NCBI GenBank assembly: GCA_004143945.1
Contig: SEHB01000001.1
Span: forward strand, 558,001-622,000
Source of the DNA: Lysobacteraceae bacterium
GTDB taxonomy: Bacteria > Pseudomonadota > Gammaproteobacteria > Xanthomonadales > Rhodanobacteraceae
DNA length: 64,000 nucleotides
Reading direction: 5' to 3'
Part shown: positions 35,463-45,767 of the stretch, piece after piece
Position numbering within the stretch: the stretch's first letter is position 1
Layout: every line of letters starts with the position of its first letter
Notes under the pieces: model-generated
Databases searched by the model: none
Told to the model about the DNA's origin: nothing
Seen by the model: the letters and a program-made list of their open reading frames with translations, nothing else
Program-made: the position numbers and the translations under genes

Positions 35463-36262
35463 TCCGCTTCCCGCAACCGCCGCCCGGTCGCCGGCGGCGC
35501 GGCCCGCAGGCGCAAGGCGGCGTCGGCGGAGAACAACCGCGGCTCGAGCAGGCGCCATTTCCAGCCACGATACGCGAGCGCAGTCGCGAGCACGCCGAGC
35601 CCGTAGACGACCGAACGCCGGAAGTCGATCTCGCTGGCTTCGGGGAAGTACTTCGTCGGACAGGAGATCTCGCCGATGCGCGCGCCACTCGCGTGCGCCT
35701 GCACGAGCATCTGGTTGTCGAACACGAAATCGTCCGAATTCGCGGCGAGCGGCAAGCGCTCGAGCACTTCGCGCGAGAACGCGCGGTAGCCGGAGTGGAA
35801 TTCCGACAGCTTGGAGCCGATCAGCAGGTTCTCGACCGCGGTCAGCAGCCGGTTGGCGACATACTTGTAGCGCGGCATGCCCCCCGCGATCGCGGTATTG
35901 CCGAGGATACGCGAGCCGATCACGACGTCGTAGACGCCCGACGCGACCATCGCCGCCATCGCGGTGATCAGGCGCGGCTCGTACTGGTAGTCCGGGTGCA
36001 GCATCACGACGATGTCCGCGCCCTCGTCGAGCGCGAGCGCGTAACAGGTCTTCTGGTTGCCGCCGTAGCCGCGGTTGGCCGCGTGCCGATGCGTGCGGAT
36101 GCCGAGGCGATGCGCAACCTCCACGGTCGCGTCGCCGCTCGCGTCGTCGACCAGCAGCACGCGGTCGACGATGTCGTGCGGAATCGCGGCGTGACACGCC
36201 TCCAGCGTCCTCTCCGCATGGTAGGCCGGCATCACGACGACGATCTTCTTACCGTGGAGCAT
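35459..36262 (-). CDS. GT2 glycosyltransferase (polyprenyl-phosphate sugar synthase type)
   Basis: The 267-residue GT-A fold enzyme resembles dolichol/polyprenyl-phosphate mannosyltransferases. It shows [16 protein letters not shown] at the N-terminus, [11 protein letters not shown] for nucleotide binding, HPDYQY as the metal/acceptor site and the [15 protein letters not shown] segment. A hydrophobic segment near residues 232-245 could associate it with the membrane. It probably loads the lipid carrier used by the coupled membrane transferase downstream. The sugar is not determined. Confidence 0.92.
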   Translation of the reverse strand: MLHGKKIVVVMPAYHAERTLEACHAAIPHDIVDRVLLVDDASGDATVEVAHRLGIRTHRHAANRGYGGNQKTCYALALDEGADIVVMLHPDYQYEPRLITAMAAMVASGVYDVVIGSRILGNTAIAGGMPRYKYVANRLLTAVENLLIGSKLSEFHSGYRAFSREVLERLPLAANSDDFVFDNQMLVQAHASGARIGEISCPTKYFPEASEIDFRRSVVYGLGVLATALAYRGWKWRLLEPRLFSADAALRLRAAPPATGRRLREAE

Positions 36263-36312
36263 CGGCGTCCCATGGCAATGCGCGCCCGGGCGACGCGCCC
36301 GGATGCGTGGAG

Positions 36313-36389
36313 TGGCGACCCCGACAGGAGTTGAACCTGTGACCTCGCCCTTAGGAGGGGCGCGCTCTATCCAGCTGAGCTACGGGGCC
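36313..36389 (-). tRNA. tRNA-Arg (anticodon CCT)
   Basis: The 77-nt minus-strand sequence folds as a complete cloverleaf. It has a 7-bp acceptor (GGCCCCG with CGGGGTC), a D arm TAGCTCAGCTGGATAGAGC and an anticodon stem CGCCC/GGGCG around the loop CTCCTAA (anticodon CCT). The T arm is ACAGG-TTCAACT-CCTGT, followed by an encoded CCA end. It reads AGG codons, which are rare in this GC-rich genome. Confidence 0.97.
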
Positions 36390-36529
36390 GTGGCGTGAAG
36401 CGTTTCGCGCCGGCGACGCGCAGGTTGCCGGGCCGCTGCGTCGATGCCTGCGCGCGGCGATTGTAGCCGCTGGCGCGCCACGGCCCAACGCCCGCGGCCG
36501 CCGCCGGGAGCGGGACCTTCCACCCCTGC

Positions 36530-36535
36530 TATAAT
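36530..36535 (+). promoter_or_regulatory. Consensus -10 box upstream of the ALDH7 gene
   Basis: TATAAT lies 74 bp before the dehydrogenase start in otherwise GC-rich DNA, the best -10 match in the window. No TTGACA-like -35 is present at 17 bp, so an extended or activator-dependent promoter is possible. Confidence 0.5.
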
Positions 36536-36608
36536 CGACCGTTTCTCGCTGCCGCGCCTGTTTCGCGCTGCCGCGCGCCTGCATCCCTTTCGCTTTCCTG
36601 GAGTTCCC

Positions 36609-38141
36609 ATGTCCGCCCAGATCCTCAAGGCGCTCGACCTCGGCCCGGTCAATTCCGGCACCTATCTCGGCAACGGCGAGTGGTCGAAGACCACCGATGC
36701 CGGACTGCTGCAGTCGATCAACCCGAGCACCAACGAAGTGATCGCCGAGGTGCATGCCTCCAGCGAAAGCGACTACGAGACCATCATCAAGCGCGCGCAG
36801 GCCGCGTTCGAGAGCTGGCGCACCGTGCCCGCGCCGCGTCGCGGAGAAGCCGTGCGCCTGTGCGGAGAGGCCTTGCGCAAGCACAAGGACGCGCTCGGCT
36901 CGCTGGTCGCGCTCGAGATGGGCAAGATCAAGCCCGAGGGCGACGGCGAAGTGCAGGAGATGATCGACATCGCCGACTTCGCGGTCGGCCAGTCGCGCAT
37001 GCTGTACGGCTACACGATGCATTCGGAGCGTCCGGGCCACCGCATGTACGAGCAGTACCATCCGCTCGGCCTCGTCGGCGTGATCAGCGCGTTCAACTTC
37101 CCGGTCGCGGTGTGGGCGTGGAACGCGATGCTGGCCGCGATCTGCGGCGACATCACGATCTGGAAGCCGTCGCCGAAGACCCCGCTGTCGGCGATCGCCG
37201 CGGTGCGCATCTGCAACGACGCGCTCGCGCAGGCCGGCTTCCCGGACATCTTCTTCCTGTTCAACGACGGCGGCACCGAACTCGCGCAGTCGTTCGTCGA
37301 CGACCGGCGCGTTCCCCTGATCAGCTTCACGGGCTCGACCAAGGTCGGGCGGCTGGTCGGCGAGCGCGTCGCGCAGCGCATGGGGCGATCGCTGCTCGAA
37401 CTCGGCGGCAACAACGCGATCATCGTCGACGAGAGCGCCGACCTGAAGCTCGCGATCCCCGCGATCGTGTTCGGCGCGGTCGGCACCTGCGGCCAGCGCT
37501 GCACCTCCACGCGCCGCGTGATCGTGCACGAGTCGATCCACGACGACGTCGTCGCGACGCTGGTCAAGGCGTACAAGCAGGTCGAGAAGAAGATCGGCGA
37601 CCCGACCCAGGCCACCACGCTGATGGGTCCGCTCAACAGCAAGGCTGCGGTCGACCAGTACCTCGCCGCGGTCGAGAAGGCGAAGGCCAGCGGCGGCAAG
37701 GTCGAAACCGGCGGCGCGGCGATCGAGGGCAAGGGCAACTTCGTGCTGCCGACGATCGTCACGGGCCTCAAGAACACCGACGAGGTGGTGCAGACCGAGA
37801 CCTTCGCGCCGATCCTCTACGTGATGCCGTTCAAGTCGCTCGACGAGGCGGTCGCGATGCAGAACGCGGTGCCGCAGGGCCTGTCTTCGGCGATCTTCAC
37901 GCAGGACCTCAAGGCGGCCGAGCAGTACCTGTCGGCGGCGGGTTCCGATTGCGGCATCGCGAACGTCAACATCGGCACGTCGGGCGCGGAGATCGGCGGT
38001 GCGTTCGGCGGCGAGAAGGAAACCGGCGGTGGACGCGAGTCCGGTTCGGACGCGTGGAAGGTCTACATGCGCCGCCAGACCAACACGATCAACTACTCCG
38101 ATGCGCTGCCGCTGGCGCAGGGGATCAAGTTCGAGATCTGA
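36609..38141 (+). CDS. amaB: ALDH7-family dehydrogenase (L-piperidine-6-carboxylate / aminoadipate semialdehyde type)
   Basis: The 510-residue NAD-dependent aldehyde dehydrogenase has the ALDH7 (antiquitin) character. It shows [11 protein letters not shown] near the start, the WKPSPKTPL cofactor motif, [10 protein letters not shown], the general-base Glu in LLELGGNNA and catalytic Cys298 in [16 protein letters not shown]7 enzymes oxidise alpha-aminoadipic semialdehyde (in equilibrium with piperideine-6-carboxylate) in lysine degradation. ATG 36609 follows a CTGGAG ribosome site. It stands alone behind a TATAAT promoter. The substrate is a family-level inference. Confidence 0.9.
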   Translation: MSAQILKALDLGPVNSGTYLGNGEWSKTTDAGLLQSINPSTNEVIAEVHASSESDYETIIKRAQAAFESWRTVPAPRRGEAVRLCGEALRKHKDALGSLVALEMGKIKPEGDGEVQEMIDIADFAVGQSRMLYGYTMHSERPGHRMYEQYHPLGLVGVISAFNFPVAVWAWNAMLAAICGDITIWKPSPKTPLSAIAAVRICNDALAQAGFPDIFFLFNDGGTELAQSFVDDRRVPLISFTGSTKVGRLVGERVAQRMGRSLLELGGNNAIIVDESADLKLAIPAIVFGAVGTCGQRCTSTRRVIVHESIHDDVVATLVKAYKQVEKKIGDPTQATTLMGPLNSKAAVDQYLAAVEKAKASGGKVETGGAAIEGKGNFVLPTIVTGLKNTDEVVQTETFAPILYVMPFKSLDEAVAMQNAVPQGLSSAIFTQDLKAAEQYLSAAGSDCGIANVNIGTSGAEIGGAFGGEKETGGGRESGSDAWKVYMRRQTNTINYSDALPLAQGIKFEI

Positions 38142-38175
38142 GCACGTCCCTCAGGCGCCTGCGGTCGCCGCGCCG

Positions 38176-38209
38176 GGCGCGAACGCGTTCCCTGAATTGC
38201 GTTCGCGCC
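38176..38209 (+). terminator. Perfect 11-bp hairpin after the ALDH7 gene
   Basis: The stem GGCGCGAACGC / GCGTTCGCGCC encloses a 12-nt loop 34 bp after the stop codon. It has no T-run. It may be a weak terminator or an mRNA-end stabiliser. The rest of the 270-bp gap up to the cytochrome gene shows no coding signal. Confidence 0.4.
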
Positions 38210-38369
38210 GGGCGCTGGCCGAAGGCCGAAGGCCGGCGTCGAAGGGCCCGGACGCTTCGCTGCCCCGACCCGGTTGCGCTTCGCGTCCGCGCTCCGGGGC
38301 TGGGCCATACCCGAACGGAATCCGATTCCGGCTGCGTGATAGGGTCGCGAACGCTTTGCCGTAATTGCT

Positions 38370-38407
38370 CACCGAAGGCCCGCACCCGGGCGGGCCACGC
38401 TTCGGTG
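38370..38407 (+). promoter_or_regulatory. Strong hairpin directly in front of the cytochrome c start codon
   Basis: CACCGAAG pairs with CTTCGGTG, and inside it GCCCGC pairs with GCGGGC, around a short loop. The structure ends 4 nt before the ATG at 38412, where a ribosome site should lie, and no purine-rich site is visible outside it. It could occlude translation initiation or be misread as a terminator. Confidence 0.4.
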
Positions 38408-38411
38408 CCCC

Positions 38412-38909
38412 ATGTCCAGATCGATGCTGCTCGCAGCGCTGCTGCTCGCGTCCGCTCCCGCCTTCGCCGCCGATCCAACCGGCAACGAGAAGGCCGACCT
38501 GCTCCGCCACGGCCGCTATGTCGTGATGATCGGCGGCTGCAACGACTGCCACACCGCAGGCTTCGCGCAAGCCGGCGGCAAGATGCCCGAATCGGAATGG
38601 CTGCTCGGCGACTCCCTCGGCTGGTCCGGCCCCTGGGGCACGACCTACGCTGCGAACCTGCGCCTGCGCATCGCGGGCATGGACGTCGATGCGTTCAAGG
38701 CCTATGCACGCGGCCTCGTGACGCGACCGCCGATGCCGTACTGGGCGGTCAATGCGATGAGCGATCGCGACCTCGAGGCATTGCACGCATTCGTGACGAC
38801 GCTCGGCCCGGCCGGCGAGCACGCGCCGGCCGCATTGCCGCCGGGCGTGGCCGCAAGCGGGCCGGTCGTGCAGTTCCCCTCACCGCCGCCCGCGCTGGCG
38901 ACGCGCTGA
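38412..38909 (+). CDS. Periplasmic mono-heme cytochrome c
   Basis: The 165-residue protein has a signal peptide (cleavage after AFA, residue ~19) and one heme-binding motif CNDCH (Cys43, Cys46, His47) in GRYVVMIGGCNDCHTAGF. A likely distal Met ligand is in the RPPMPYWAV region. The segment WLLGDSLGWSGPWGTTYAANL resembles cytochrome subunits of periplasmic dehydrogenases. No partner dehydrogenase is adjacent. The C-terminus is Pro/Ala-rich. The electron donor is unknown. Confidence 0.88.
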   Translation: MSRSMLLAALLLASAPAFAADPTGNEKADLLRHGRYVVMIGGCNDCHTAGFAQAGGKMPESEWLLGDSLGWSGPWGTTYAANLRLRIAGMDVDAFKAYARGLVTRPPMPYWAVNAMSDRDLEALHAFVTTLGPAGEHAPAALPPGVAASGPVVQFPSPPPALATR

Positions 38910-38919
38910 AGCACGCGAA

Positions 38920-41256
38920 TCAGTCGAAACCGTTGGTGAAGATCGCGTCTCCCGAGATCACGAAGTCCCAGATGCCGCGTCCGTAGGTCGCGAAGCGCGC
39001 GATGCCGGCGGCGCCTTCCTCGACGACATCGACGTCCCAGTACACCTGGTCGGGACCGCCGAGGCCGCTGATGTCGACCCAGGTGCCGGCGGCGCGGTCG
39101 TAGTGGAACGGTCCGACCTCGGTCGCCGCGAACAGGTGCTCGCCATCCGGGGAGATCGCGAGCCGGAACACCAGGGTATTCGGCAGTCCATCCGCCATCG
39201 CGGTGAATGCATCGCCGTCATCGGTCGAAACGAATACGGCCGGGTTCGAATAGCCCGCGCCGGCGACGTACACGGTTCCGGGCCGTGCCGGATCGGACAG
39301 GATCGTGTTGCCGTAGAAGTAGTGGTTTTCCGGCAGGCCCGACGCCGTGCCGATCCAGCCGCTGCCGCCGTCGCGGAAGAACTCGCGGTCCGAGGTGATC
39401 GCGTATCGGCGCGCGGCGTCGTGCGCGGAATATGCGAGCGCGGTGACCGCGCTGCCGAAGTCGAACCCCTCCTGGGTCGCGCCGATCACGCCACCCGACA
39501 GCGCGAGCCGGATCACGTGGTGGCCGCCCCCGGCCATGCTGCCGCCTGCGAGGATCGCACTCTGCGGGGCAAGCGGATCGGCGACGATCGGCGGCATCCA
39601 GAGCGTGCCGCCGAGGCCGTTGTTGCCGAAATCCCAGAAGCGCAGCCCGCCCTGCCCGCCGACCGAGGTCGCCGTATCGACCATCGCGAAGCCCGGATAG
39701 ACCATCCAGACGCTGCCGCCGCCATCGGTCGAGTCGAGATGCCCGTAGTCGCCGCTGATCGTCTGCACGAAGTCGTCGATGCCGCCGCCGGGCGCGAGCG
39801 CCTTCTGGTAGCCCTGATCCTGCGCGCCCGCAAGCACCACGCGCGCACCGCCAGCCTGCGTGTAGGTGGAGTAATACTGCGATACGTGCAGGCGATCGAG
39901 CGACAGGTTGCGCACGCTCGCGAGCGCATCGGTCGATTCGTACAGGCCGCCATCAGTGGAGACGAACACGCGTTCGACATCGGCGCCATCGACCCAGACG
40001 TCGACGTCGGGAATGTCCGCGTGCAGCTTGAATTCCGGATTGCCGTAGTACTCGGCCCAGTCGTTGACGGCGGTCCAGCTGGCCGCGCCGTCGATCGAGC
40101 GATACAGGTTCACGCCGCCGGCGTAGACCAGCGCCGGATCGCGCGTGGAGGACTCGGTCGAATCGGGGCCGAACAGCCCGGTCGGCACCGCGCTGCGCGC
40201 CTGCCAGTTCATGCCACCGTCGAGCGAGCGGAAGACATCGGTCTGCGAACCGTTCGCACGCGAGCGGAACGCGTACAGGAATACCTGCCCACCCTCGACG
40301 CCGCCGCTGAGCGCAATGCGGTCGCCCGCGCCGACCGCGGGCGCGAACGGCACCGTCGCGACCGGCACCAGCGCATCCGTGCCCGCGACGATGCGGTTCA
40401 GCGCGCCGTCGATGAGGACATAGAGTTCGCTGGACCCGTAGCGAGGCGAGAACAGCGCGACGCGGTCGCGTTCGCCGACGAAGCCGAGCGACGCGAAGCT
40501 CGCGCCGCGGTCGTGCGATGCGAACAGGTGGGTGCGCCACGCGGCCGGCGCGGTGAAGTCGTAGTGCACGCGCGCGAGGTAGACGTCGTCGGCGGCCGCA
40601 TCGCGCACGGCCATGCCCATCGTGTACCACGGGTTCGCGAATCCGTCGCCGGTCGCCGCGGTGAAGCTGGTTCCGCCGTTGTCGCTGCGATACACGCCCG
40701 TCGGCGAGTCGCTCGCGACCAGCAGGCGCTCGCTCGGGCCGTCGACGAGTCGCTCGAGGAATCCATCCGACACGAAACTCGCGCTGTCGTTGGGACTGTT
40801 CCAGGCCAGCGTCGCGCGGTCGGCACGCCACACGTTTCCACCTTGTGACAGTGCGGTGATGCGATCATTCGCGGCATCGTAGATCGCGCCGGTCATGCGG
40901 CCGGCCTGGTTGCTGCTGCCGCGCTCGCGCCAGAGCCCATCGACCGCCCGCGTGTCCACGCGATCAAGGGTCTTCGCACCCGCGGCGATCGCGGCTTCAC
41001 GGCGTGCCTGCACCGATTCGATGCGCTGCGCGCGCCACGCGGCATCCTGCGCGCGCCAGTCGAGGCCGGGCGCGTGGCGATGCAGCGATTCGATCCAGGC
41101 CTCGCGACGTTGCCTGAAATCGGCATCGCGTTCTCCGGGGCCGCCGTCGGTCGGCTGCGGGAGGACCGCGGACGGGCGCGGCCACGCCGTCCATGCGGTC
41201 GCGATCGCGAGCGCGACCACGACCGTCCCACCCAACCATGCAGGCTTGTACATCAT
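38920..41256 (-). CDS. Secreted BNR/sialidase-like beta-propeller protein ending in IFTNGFD
   Basis: The 778-residue protein has an N-terminal signal or anchor segment (residues ~5-25). A charged linker follows, then many BNR/Asp-box-like blades (for example YRSIDGAASWTAV, FRSLDGGMNWQAR, FVSTDGGLYESTD), as in VPS10/sialidase propellers. No sialidase active-site set is recognised. The last seven residues are IFTNGFD, the motif shared with other secreted proteins here. I chose ATG 41256 behind GGGGGGAG; the longer open frame is a shadow. Its role is probably binding or structural. Confidence 0.86.
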   Translation of the reverse strand: MMYKPAWLGGTVVVALAIATAWTAWPRPSAVLPQPTDGGPGERDADFRQRREAWIESLHRHAPGLDWRAQDAAWRAQRIESVQARREAAIAAGAKTLDRVDTRAVDGLWRERGSSNQAGRMTGAIYDAANDRITALSQGGNVWRADRATLAWNSPNDSASFVSDGFLERLVDGPSERLLVASDSPTGVYRSDNGGTSFTAATGDGFANPWYTMGMAVRDAAADDVYLARVHYDFTAPAAWRTHLFASHDRGASFASLGFVGERDRVALFSPRYGSSELYVLIDGALNRIVAGTDALVPVATVPFAPAVGAGDRIALSGGVEGGQVFLYAFRSRANGSQTDVFRSLDGGMNWQARSAVPTGLFGPDSTESSTRDPALVYAGGVNLYRSIDGAASWTAVNDWAEYYGNPEFKLHADIPDVDVWVDGADVERVFVSTDGGLYESTDALASVRNLSLDRLHVSQYYSTYTQAGGARVVLAGAQDQGYQKALAPGGGIDDFVQTISGDYGHLDSTDGGGSVWMVYPGFAMVDTATSVGGQGGLRFWDFGNNGLGGTLWMPPIVADPLAPQSAILAGGSMAGGGHHVIRLALSGGVIGATQEGFDFGSAVTALAYSAHDAARRYAITSDREFFRDGGSGWIGTASGLPENHYFYGNTILSDPARPGTVYVAGAGYSNPAVFVSTDDGDAFTAMADGLPNTLVFRLAISPDGEHLFAATEVGPFHYDRAAGTWVDISGLGGPDQVYWDVDVVEEGAAGIARFATYGRGIWDFVISGDAIFTNGFD

Positions 41257-41391
41257 GCGACTCCCCCCCACCGCTTCAGTCCCCGGATGGAGCCAAGGAT
41301 AGGGCACACGACGGGCCTGCGCATTGATGGGCCGGCCGCATCCGATTACGCTTCGGCCATCGGCTTTTTGCCTTCTCCTGGACGCCTGACC

Positions 41392-41679
41392 ATGAATGCC
41401 GTCCCCGCCCGCACCAGCGCCCTCGCGATCGTCAGTCTCGTCGCCGGCATCCTCGCGTGGACCGCGTTGCCCTTCATCGGCGCGATCGTCGCGGTGATCT
41501 GCGGCCATCTGGCGCGCGGCGAGATCCGTACCGCGATGCACGGCACGATCGAAGGCGACGGCATGGCAGTGGCCGGGCTCGTGCTCGGCTGGCTGCAACT
41601 GGTGCTGATCGTCGCGGGCTTTTTCGTGGTGTTCGCATTCCTCGGCGGGATCGCGTTCCTCGCGAACGTATTCGGCTGA
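41392..41679 (+). CDS. DUF4190-type small membrane protein
   Basis: This 95-residue protein has two transmembrane helices separated by the conserved loop [11 protein letters not shown]. The first helix is [20 protein letters not shown] and the second ends [14 protein letters not shown]. This is the layout of DUF4190 proteins of unknown function. The ATG at 41392 is preceded by TCCTGGAC. It stands alone between the divergent propeller gene and pyrD. The open frame upstream of the ATG has no support. Confidence 0.82.
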   Translation: MNAVPARTSALAIVSLVAGILAWTALPFIGAIVAVICGHLARGEIRTAMHGTIEGDGMAVAGLVLGWLQLVLIVAGFFVVFAFLGGIAFLANVFG

Positions 41680-41765
41680 CCTTCGGATCGACGCGCGGCC
41701 AGGCAGCGTGCCGATCCGCGCGGTCGCAGCCGGCGCAGGCGCGCCCGGGCCGGGTAAAATGGGGC

Positions 41766-42788
41766 ATGTATCCGCTCGCCCGCCACCTGCTGTTCTGCCT
41801 CGACGCCGAGCGCGCGCACGACCTCACGCTCGCCTCGCTCGAGGCGGCGTGGCGCACCGGCCTCAATCCCCTGGTCGCGGCGAAACCCAAGCCGCTGCCA
41901 GTGGAGGTGTTCGGCCTGCGCTTCGAGAACCCGGTCGGCCTCGCCGCCGGACTCGACAAGAACGGCGCGCATGTCGACGCGCTCGCCGCCCTCGGCTTCG
42001 GCTTCATCGAGGTCGGCACCACCACGCCACGCCCGCAGGCCGGCAATCCGAAGCCGCGCATGTTCCGCCTGCCGCGGCACGAGGCGGTGATCAACCGCCT
42101 CGGTTTCAACAATGAAGGGGTCGACGCGCTCGTGCGCAACGTCGAACGCGCGCGCTACGGCGGCGTGCTCGGCATCAACATCGGGCGCAACAAGGACACG
42201 CCGAACGAGCGCGCGACCGATGACTACCTGACGTGCCTCGAGCGTGTGTATCCGCGCGCGAGCTACGTGACGGTCAACATCTCCTCGCCCAACACCCAGG
42301 GCCTGCGCGACCTGCAGGAAGAGGAGACCCTGCGGCGTTTCGTCGGCACGCTGCGCGAGGCGCAGGAGCGCCTCGCAGCGCGCCACGGCCAGCGCAAGCC
42401 GATGCTGCTGAAGATCGCGCCCGATCTTTCCGAGCTCGAGCTCGATGCGATCGCGGCCGTGCTCGCGCAAGCGCGCATCGACGGCGTGATCTGCACCAAT
42501 ACCACGATCGACCGCACCCTCGTCGCCGGCGATCGCGTCGCGGGCGAAGCGGGCGGCCTCTCGGGCGCGCCGCTCTATGCGCGCGCCACCGCCGTGCTGC
42601 GCGGCATGCAGGCGCGCCTCGGCGGCCGCGTGCCGCTGATCGGCGTCGGCGGCATCACGCGCGGCGCCGACGCGGTCGGCAAGTTCGACGCGGGTGCGTC
42701 GCTCGTGCAGTTCTATACGGGCATGGTCTACCGGGGACCCGCGCTCGTCGGCCAGTGCGTCGACGCGCTGCGCGAGCGCCTCGCATGA
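41766..42788 (+). CDS. pyrD: Quinone-dependent dihydroorotate dehydrogenase PyrD
   Basis: This class 2 DHODH of 340 residues catalyses the fourth step of pyrimidine synthesis and passes electrons to the membrane quinone pool. It shows an N-terminal amphipathic membrane-binding helix (residues 1-30) and the FMN barrel with [10 protein letters not shown] and NRLGFNN. The catalytic Ser segment is NISSPNT (residues 171-177), followed by LLKIAPDLS and LIGVGGI. ATG 41766 gives the standard N-terminus [10 protein letters not shown]. It overlaps murB as ATGA. Confidence 0.97.
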   Translation: MYPLARHLLFCLDAERAHDLTLASLEAAWRTGLNPLVAAKPKPLPVEVFGLRFENPVGLAAGLDKNGAHVDALAALGFGFIEVGTTTPRPQAGNPKPRMFRLPRHEAVINRLGFNNEGVDALVRNVERARYGGVLGINIGRNKDTPNERATDDYLTCLERVYPRASYVTVNISSPNTQGLRDLQEEETLRRFVGTLREAQERLAARHGQRKPMLLKIAPDLSELELDAIAAVLAQARIDGVICTNTTIDRTLVAGDRVAGEAGGLSGAPLYARATAVLRGMQARLGGRVPLIGVGGITRGADAVGKFDAGASLVQFYTGMVYRGPALVGQCVDALRERLA

Positions 42789-43828
42789 TCGCGACCGCGA
42801 CAGGCGACGGGTACACGATCGTCGAGAACGCCTCGCTGCAGGGTCGCAACACGTTCCGCGTGCCCGCGCGCGCGGCGATGCTCGTCGACGTCCGCAAGCC
42901 CGCCGCACTCGCGGAACTCTCCGGTTACGCGATGCTGAAGTCCGCGCCGCTGCTCGTGCTCGGCGAAGGCAGCAACATCCTGTTCACGCGCGACTGGCCG
43001 GGCGTGGTGCTGTCGATCGCCGCGCACGCGATCGACGTGCTCGAGGATGAAGGCCGGCATGTGCGAGTCCACGCCGAAGCAGGCGCGAACTGGAACGACT
43101 TCGTGCACTGGTCGCTCGCACGCGGATTCGCGGGGCTCGAGAACCTCGTGCTGATCCCCGGGACCGTCGGCGCGGCGCCGATCCAGAACATCGGTGCCTA
43201 CGGTGTCGAGGTCGGCGAGTTCATCGCCGGCGTCGAGGCCTGGGACCTCGTCGAGGCGCGGCGGGTCCGCATCGAGGGTCCCGACTGCGGCTTCGGCTAT
43301 CGCGACTCGCGCTTCAAGCGCGAAGCGGGCCGCCATGTCGTCACCGCGGTCGAGTTCGTGCTGCCGCGCGTGCGCGAACCGCGCACCGACTACGCGGGCG
43401 TGCGCGAGGAGCTGGCCGCGCTCGGTGTCGTCGACGTGCCGCGCCCGGCCGAAGTGGCCGAGGCGATCTCGCGGCTGCGCATGCGCAAGCTTCCCAATCC
43501 CGCACTGATAGGGAATGCAGGCAGCTTCTTCAAGAACCCGCTCGTCGCGTCGACGCTCGCGGACGCGTTGCAGCGCGAACATGCCGCGCTGCCCGCATGG
43601 CCCGCAGGCAACGGCCAGTCCAAGCTGTCCGCCGCATGGCTGATCGAAGCGTGCGGATTCAAGGGTCATCGCGAAGGGGATGCCGGCGTGTCGGACCGCC
43701 ATGCACTGGTCCTGGTCAACCACGGCGACGCGACGGGCGCGCAGCTGTGGGCGCTCGCGCAGCGCGTGCGCGATGGCGTGCATGCACGCTTCGGCGTCGA
43801 ACTCGAGCCCGAGCCGATCGTCCTCTGA
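42785..43828 (+). CDS. murB: UDP-N-acetylenolpyruvoylglucosamine reductase MurB
   Basis: This 347-residue FAD enzyme makes UDP-N-acetylmuramate for peptidoglycan. It shows the FAD-binding [13 protein letters not shown] and [24 protein letters not shown]. The catalytic Ser247 is in [10 protein letters not shown], and the final Glu is in the C-terminal [12 protein letters not shown]. The type I (E. coli-like) length and the GYRDSRFK segment are conserved. Cotranscribed with pyrD, with a 4-bp overlap. Confidence 0.97.
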   Translation: MIATATGDGYTIVENASLQGRNTFRVPARAAMLVDVRKPAALAELSGYAMLKSAPLLVLGEGSNILFTRDWPGVVLSIAAHAIDVLEDEGRHVRVHAEAGANWNDFVHWSLARGFAGLENLVLIPGTVGAAPIQNIGAYGVEVGEFIAGVEAWDLVEARRVRIEGPDCGFGYRDSRFKREAGRHVVTAVEFVLPRVREPRTDYAGVREELAALGVVDVPRPAEVAEAISRLRMRKLPNPALIGNAGSFFKNPLVASTLADALQREHAALPAWPAGNGQSKLSAAWLIEACGFKGHREGDAGVSDRHALVLVNHGDATGAQLWALAQRVRDGVHARFGVELEPEPIVL

Positions 43829-43939
43829 CCCCGCGACGGCACGCCCGTTCGGCGCACGCGGTCACAGCACTGCCGCGGCTTCCATGAATAATCACGGGAT
43901 CGCCGCCTGGGGCGGCTCGAATCGACGGATGGGTCTTCG

Positions 43940-45757
43940 ATGTCCGCAGCCAATGCGCAAGCCGCCTTCATCGCCTCGCGACGACGCCTGTTCGGCGGCC
44001 TGCTCGCGAGCGCGGGACTCGCCGATCTCGACCCCCGCCTCGCGCGCCGACGCCCGGGTCGCACCGGCCTGCAGGACTTCGAACTGCCACAGAGCCCGTC
44101 GGCGCTGACGTATCCGCCGCCCGCAGTGCGCTGGCTCACGCGCGCGACGCACGGCTACACGCAGCCCGACCTCGCCGCGTTCAACGCGCTCGGCGCCTCC
44201 GACGACGCGCGCTGGACTGCCTGGGTCGACCAGCAGCTAAATCCGTCATCGATCGTCGATTCCGGTTGCGACGCGCGCATCGCCGCGGCGGGTTTCACCA
44301 CGCTCGCGAAAACACTGCCGCAGCTCTGGGCCGACCACCGTTCGGTCACGAACAACTATTTCCTGCGCATGCTGCCGGTGTCGGAAACCGAATGCGCGAC
44401 GCTGATCCGGCAGACCTACAGCAAGCGCCAGCTGTACGAGACCATGGTCGGCTTCTGGCACGACCATTTCAGCGTCTTCGGCTGGGACTACGACGCCGGG
44501 CCGGTGTTCCCGCACTACGACCGCGACGTGATCCGTCCCAACGCGCTCGGCAATTTCCGCGCGATGCTCGAAGCGGTCGCGAAGTCGACCACGATGATGT
44601 ACTACCTCGACCTCTACGCGTCGACGAACCAGGGGCCGAACGAAAACTACGCGCGCGAACTGCTCGAACTCCACACGCTCGGCGTGGAGAACTACGCGGG
44701 CGTGTTGTTGCCGGACGATCCCTCGCTGCCGATCGGGACCAGCGGCGATGGCCAGCCCGTGCGCCTGAAGTACGTCGACAACGACGTCTACGAAGCCGCG
44801 CGCGCGCTGACCGGCTGGACCGTGAAGAACGGGCACTGGGAATACCCGGCCGACAACGACGGCACCTACGTGTACCGGCTCGACTGGCACGACCGCTTCA
44901 ACAAGTATTTCCTCAACCGCTATTTCCCGCAGAGCCAGACCGACAACGGCGCCGACGGGCGCAAGGTGTTCGACATCCTCAGCGCGCATCCGGGCACGGC
45001 GCGCTTCGTCTCGCGCAAGCTGTGCCGGCGCTTCGTCGGCGACAGCCCGGATTCGGCGCTCGTCGACGAGGTGGCGCAGCGCTTCATCGACGCGCGCCTC
45101 GACGCGGACCAGATCGCGCAATGCATCGGCATCATCCTCGGGTCGGCGCAATTCAAGGAGAGCTGGGGCACGAAGATGAAGCGGCCTGCGCTGGCCGCGA
45201 CCAGCGCACTGCGCGGACTTTCGGCGGACTTCACGCCGAAGCCCGACAACACCGCGAGCTGGACCACCACGGAGGAGTTCCACTCTCGCGTGCAGGCCAC
45301 CGGCAGCCGCATGTTCTACTGGCCCACGCCGGACGGTTACCCGGACATCGAACGCGCGTGGTCGGGCAGCAGTGCGCTCGGCATGACGTTCCGCATGCTG
45401 GCGCGCATCCCCGAGATGCACGCGACCAACGGGGACAACGCGTCGCCGTTTCTCGCCGACGTGCAGGCGCAGACGCTGGCCGCGTTCCCGGATCCGGCGC
45501 AACGGACGGCCGCGAACATGGTCGGCTACTGGTGCGATCGACTCTACGGCTATCGTCCGGATCCCACGCGCGCGACCGTGGTCGACTTCCTGCGCCAGAA
45601 CGCCGCGGCGAGCGCACCGCTCGACATCGTGACCGACAACGGCAACGACCACACGGGCACGTGGAACATGAACGACCTGTCGCGCCACTACACGATCGCG
45701 CGGTTGCGCACGGCGGTCGCGCTGCTGCTGTGCAGCCCCGAATTCCTGCGCCGCTGA
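43940..45757 (+). CDS. DUF1800 domain protein with Tat-like N-terminus
   Basis: The 605-residue protein has a twin-arginine-like start (SRRRLFGGLLASAGLA) and the DUF1800 pattern of conserved blocks. These include WLTRATHGYTQPDL, MVGFWHDHFSV, NENYARELLELHTLGV, ALTGWT and SRKLCRRFVGD. DUF1800 genes are nearly always paired with a DUF1501 gene, as here (10 bp downstream), and both products are exported. The biochemical function of the pair is unknown. It does not carry the IF-x-DGFD tail. Confidence 0.92.
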   Translation: MSAANAQAAFIASRRRLFGGLLASAGLADLDPRLARRRPGRTGLQDFELPQSPSALTYPPPAVRWLTRATHGYTQPDLAAFNALGASDDARWTAWVDQQLNPSSIVDSGCDARIAAAGFTTLAKTLPQLWADHRSVTNNYFLRMLPVSETECATLIRQTYSKRQLYETMVGFWHDHFSVFGWDYDAGPVFPHYDRDVIRPNALGNFRAMLEAVAKSTTMMYYLDLYASTNQGPNENYARELLELHTLGVENYAGVLLPDDPSLPIGTSGDGQPVRLKYVDNDVYEAARALTGWTVKNGHWEYPADNDGTYVYRLDWHDRFNKYFLNRYFPQSQTDNGADGRKVFDILSAHPGTARFVSRKLCRRFVGDSPDSALVDEVAQRFIDARLDADQIAQCIGIILGSAQFKESWGTKMKRPALAATSALRGLSADFTPKPDNTASWTTTEEFHSRVQATGSRMFYWPTPDGYPDIERAWSGSSALGMTFRMLARIPEMHATNGDNASPFLADVQAQTLAAFPDPAQRTAANMVGYWCDRLYGYRPDPTRATVVDFLRQNAAASAPLDIVTDNGNDHTGTWNMNDLSRHYTIARLRTAVALLLCSPEFLRR

Positions 45758-45767
45758 GGACATCCCG

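Noticed and set aside
35463-36197. Upstream part of an 801-codon minus-strand frame joined to the GT39-like gene
   Set aside because: The GT2 gene occupies the same region in another frame with clear motifs; the membrane transferase starts at GTG 35462.
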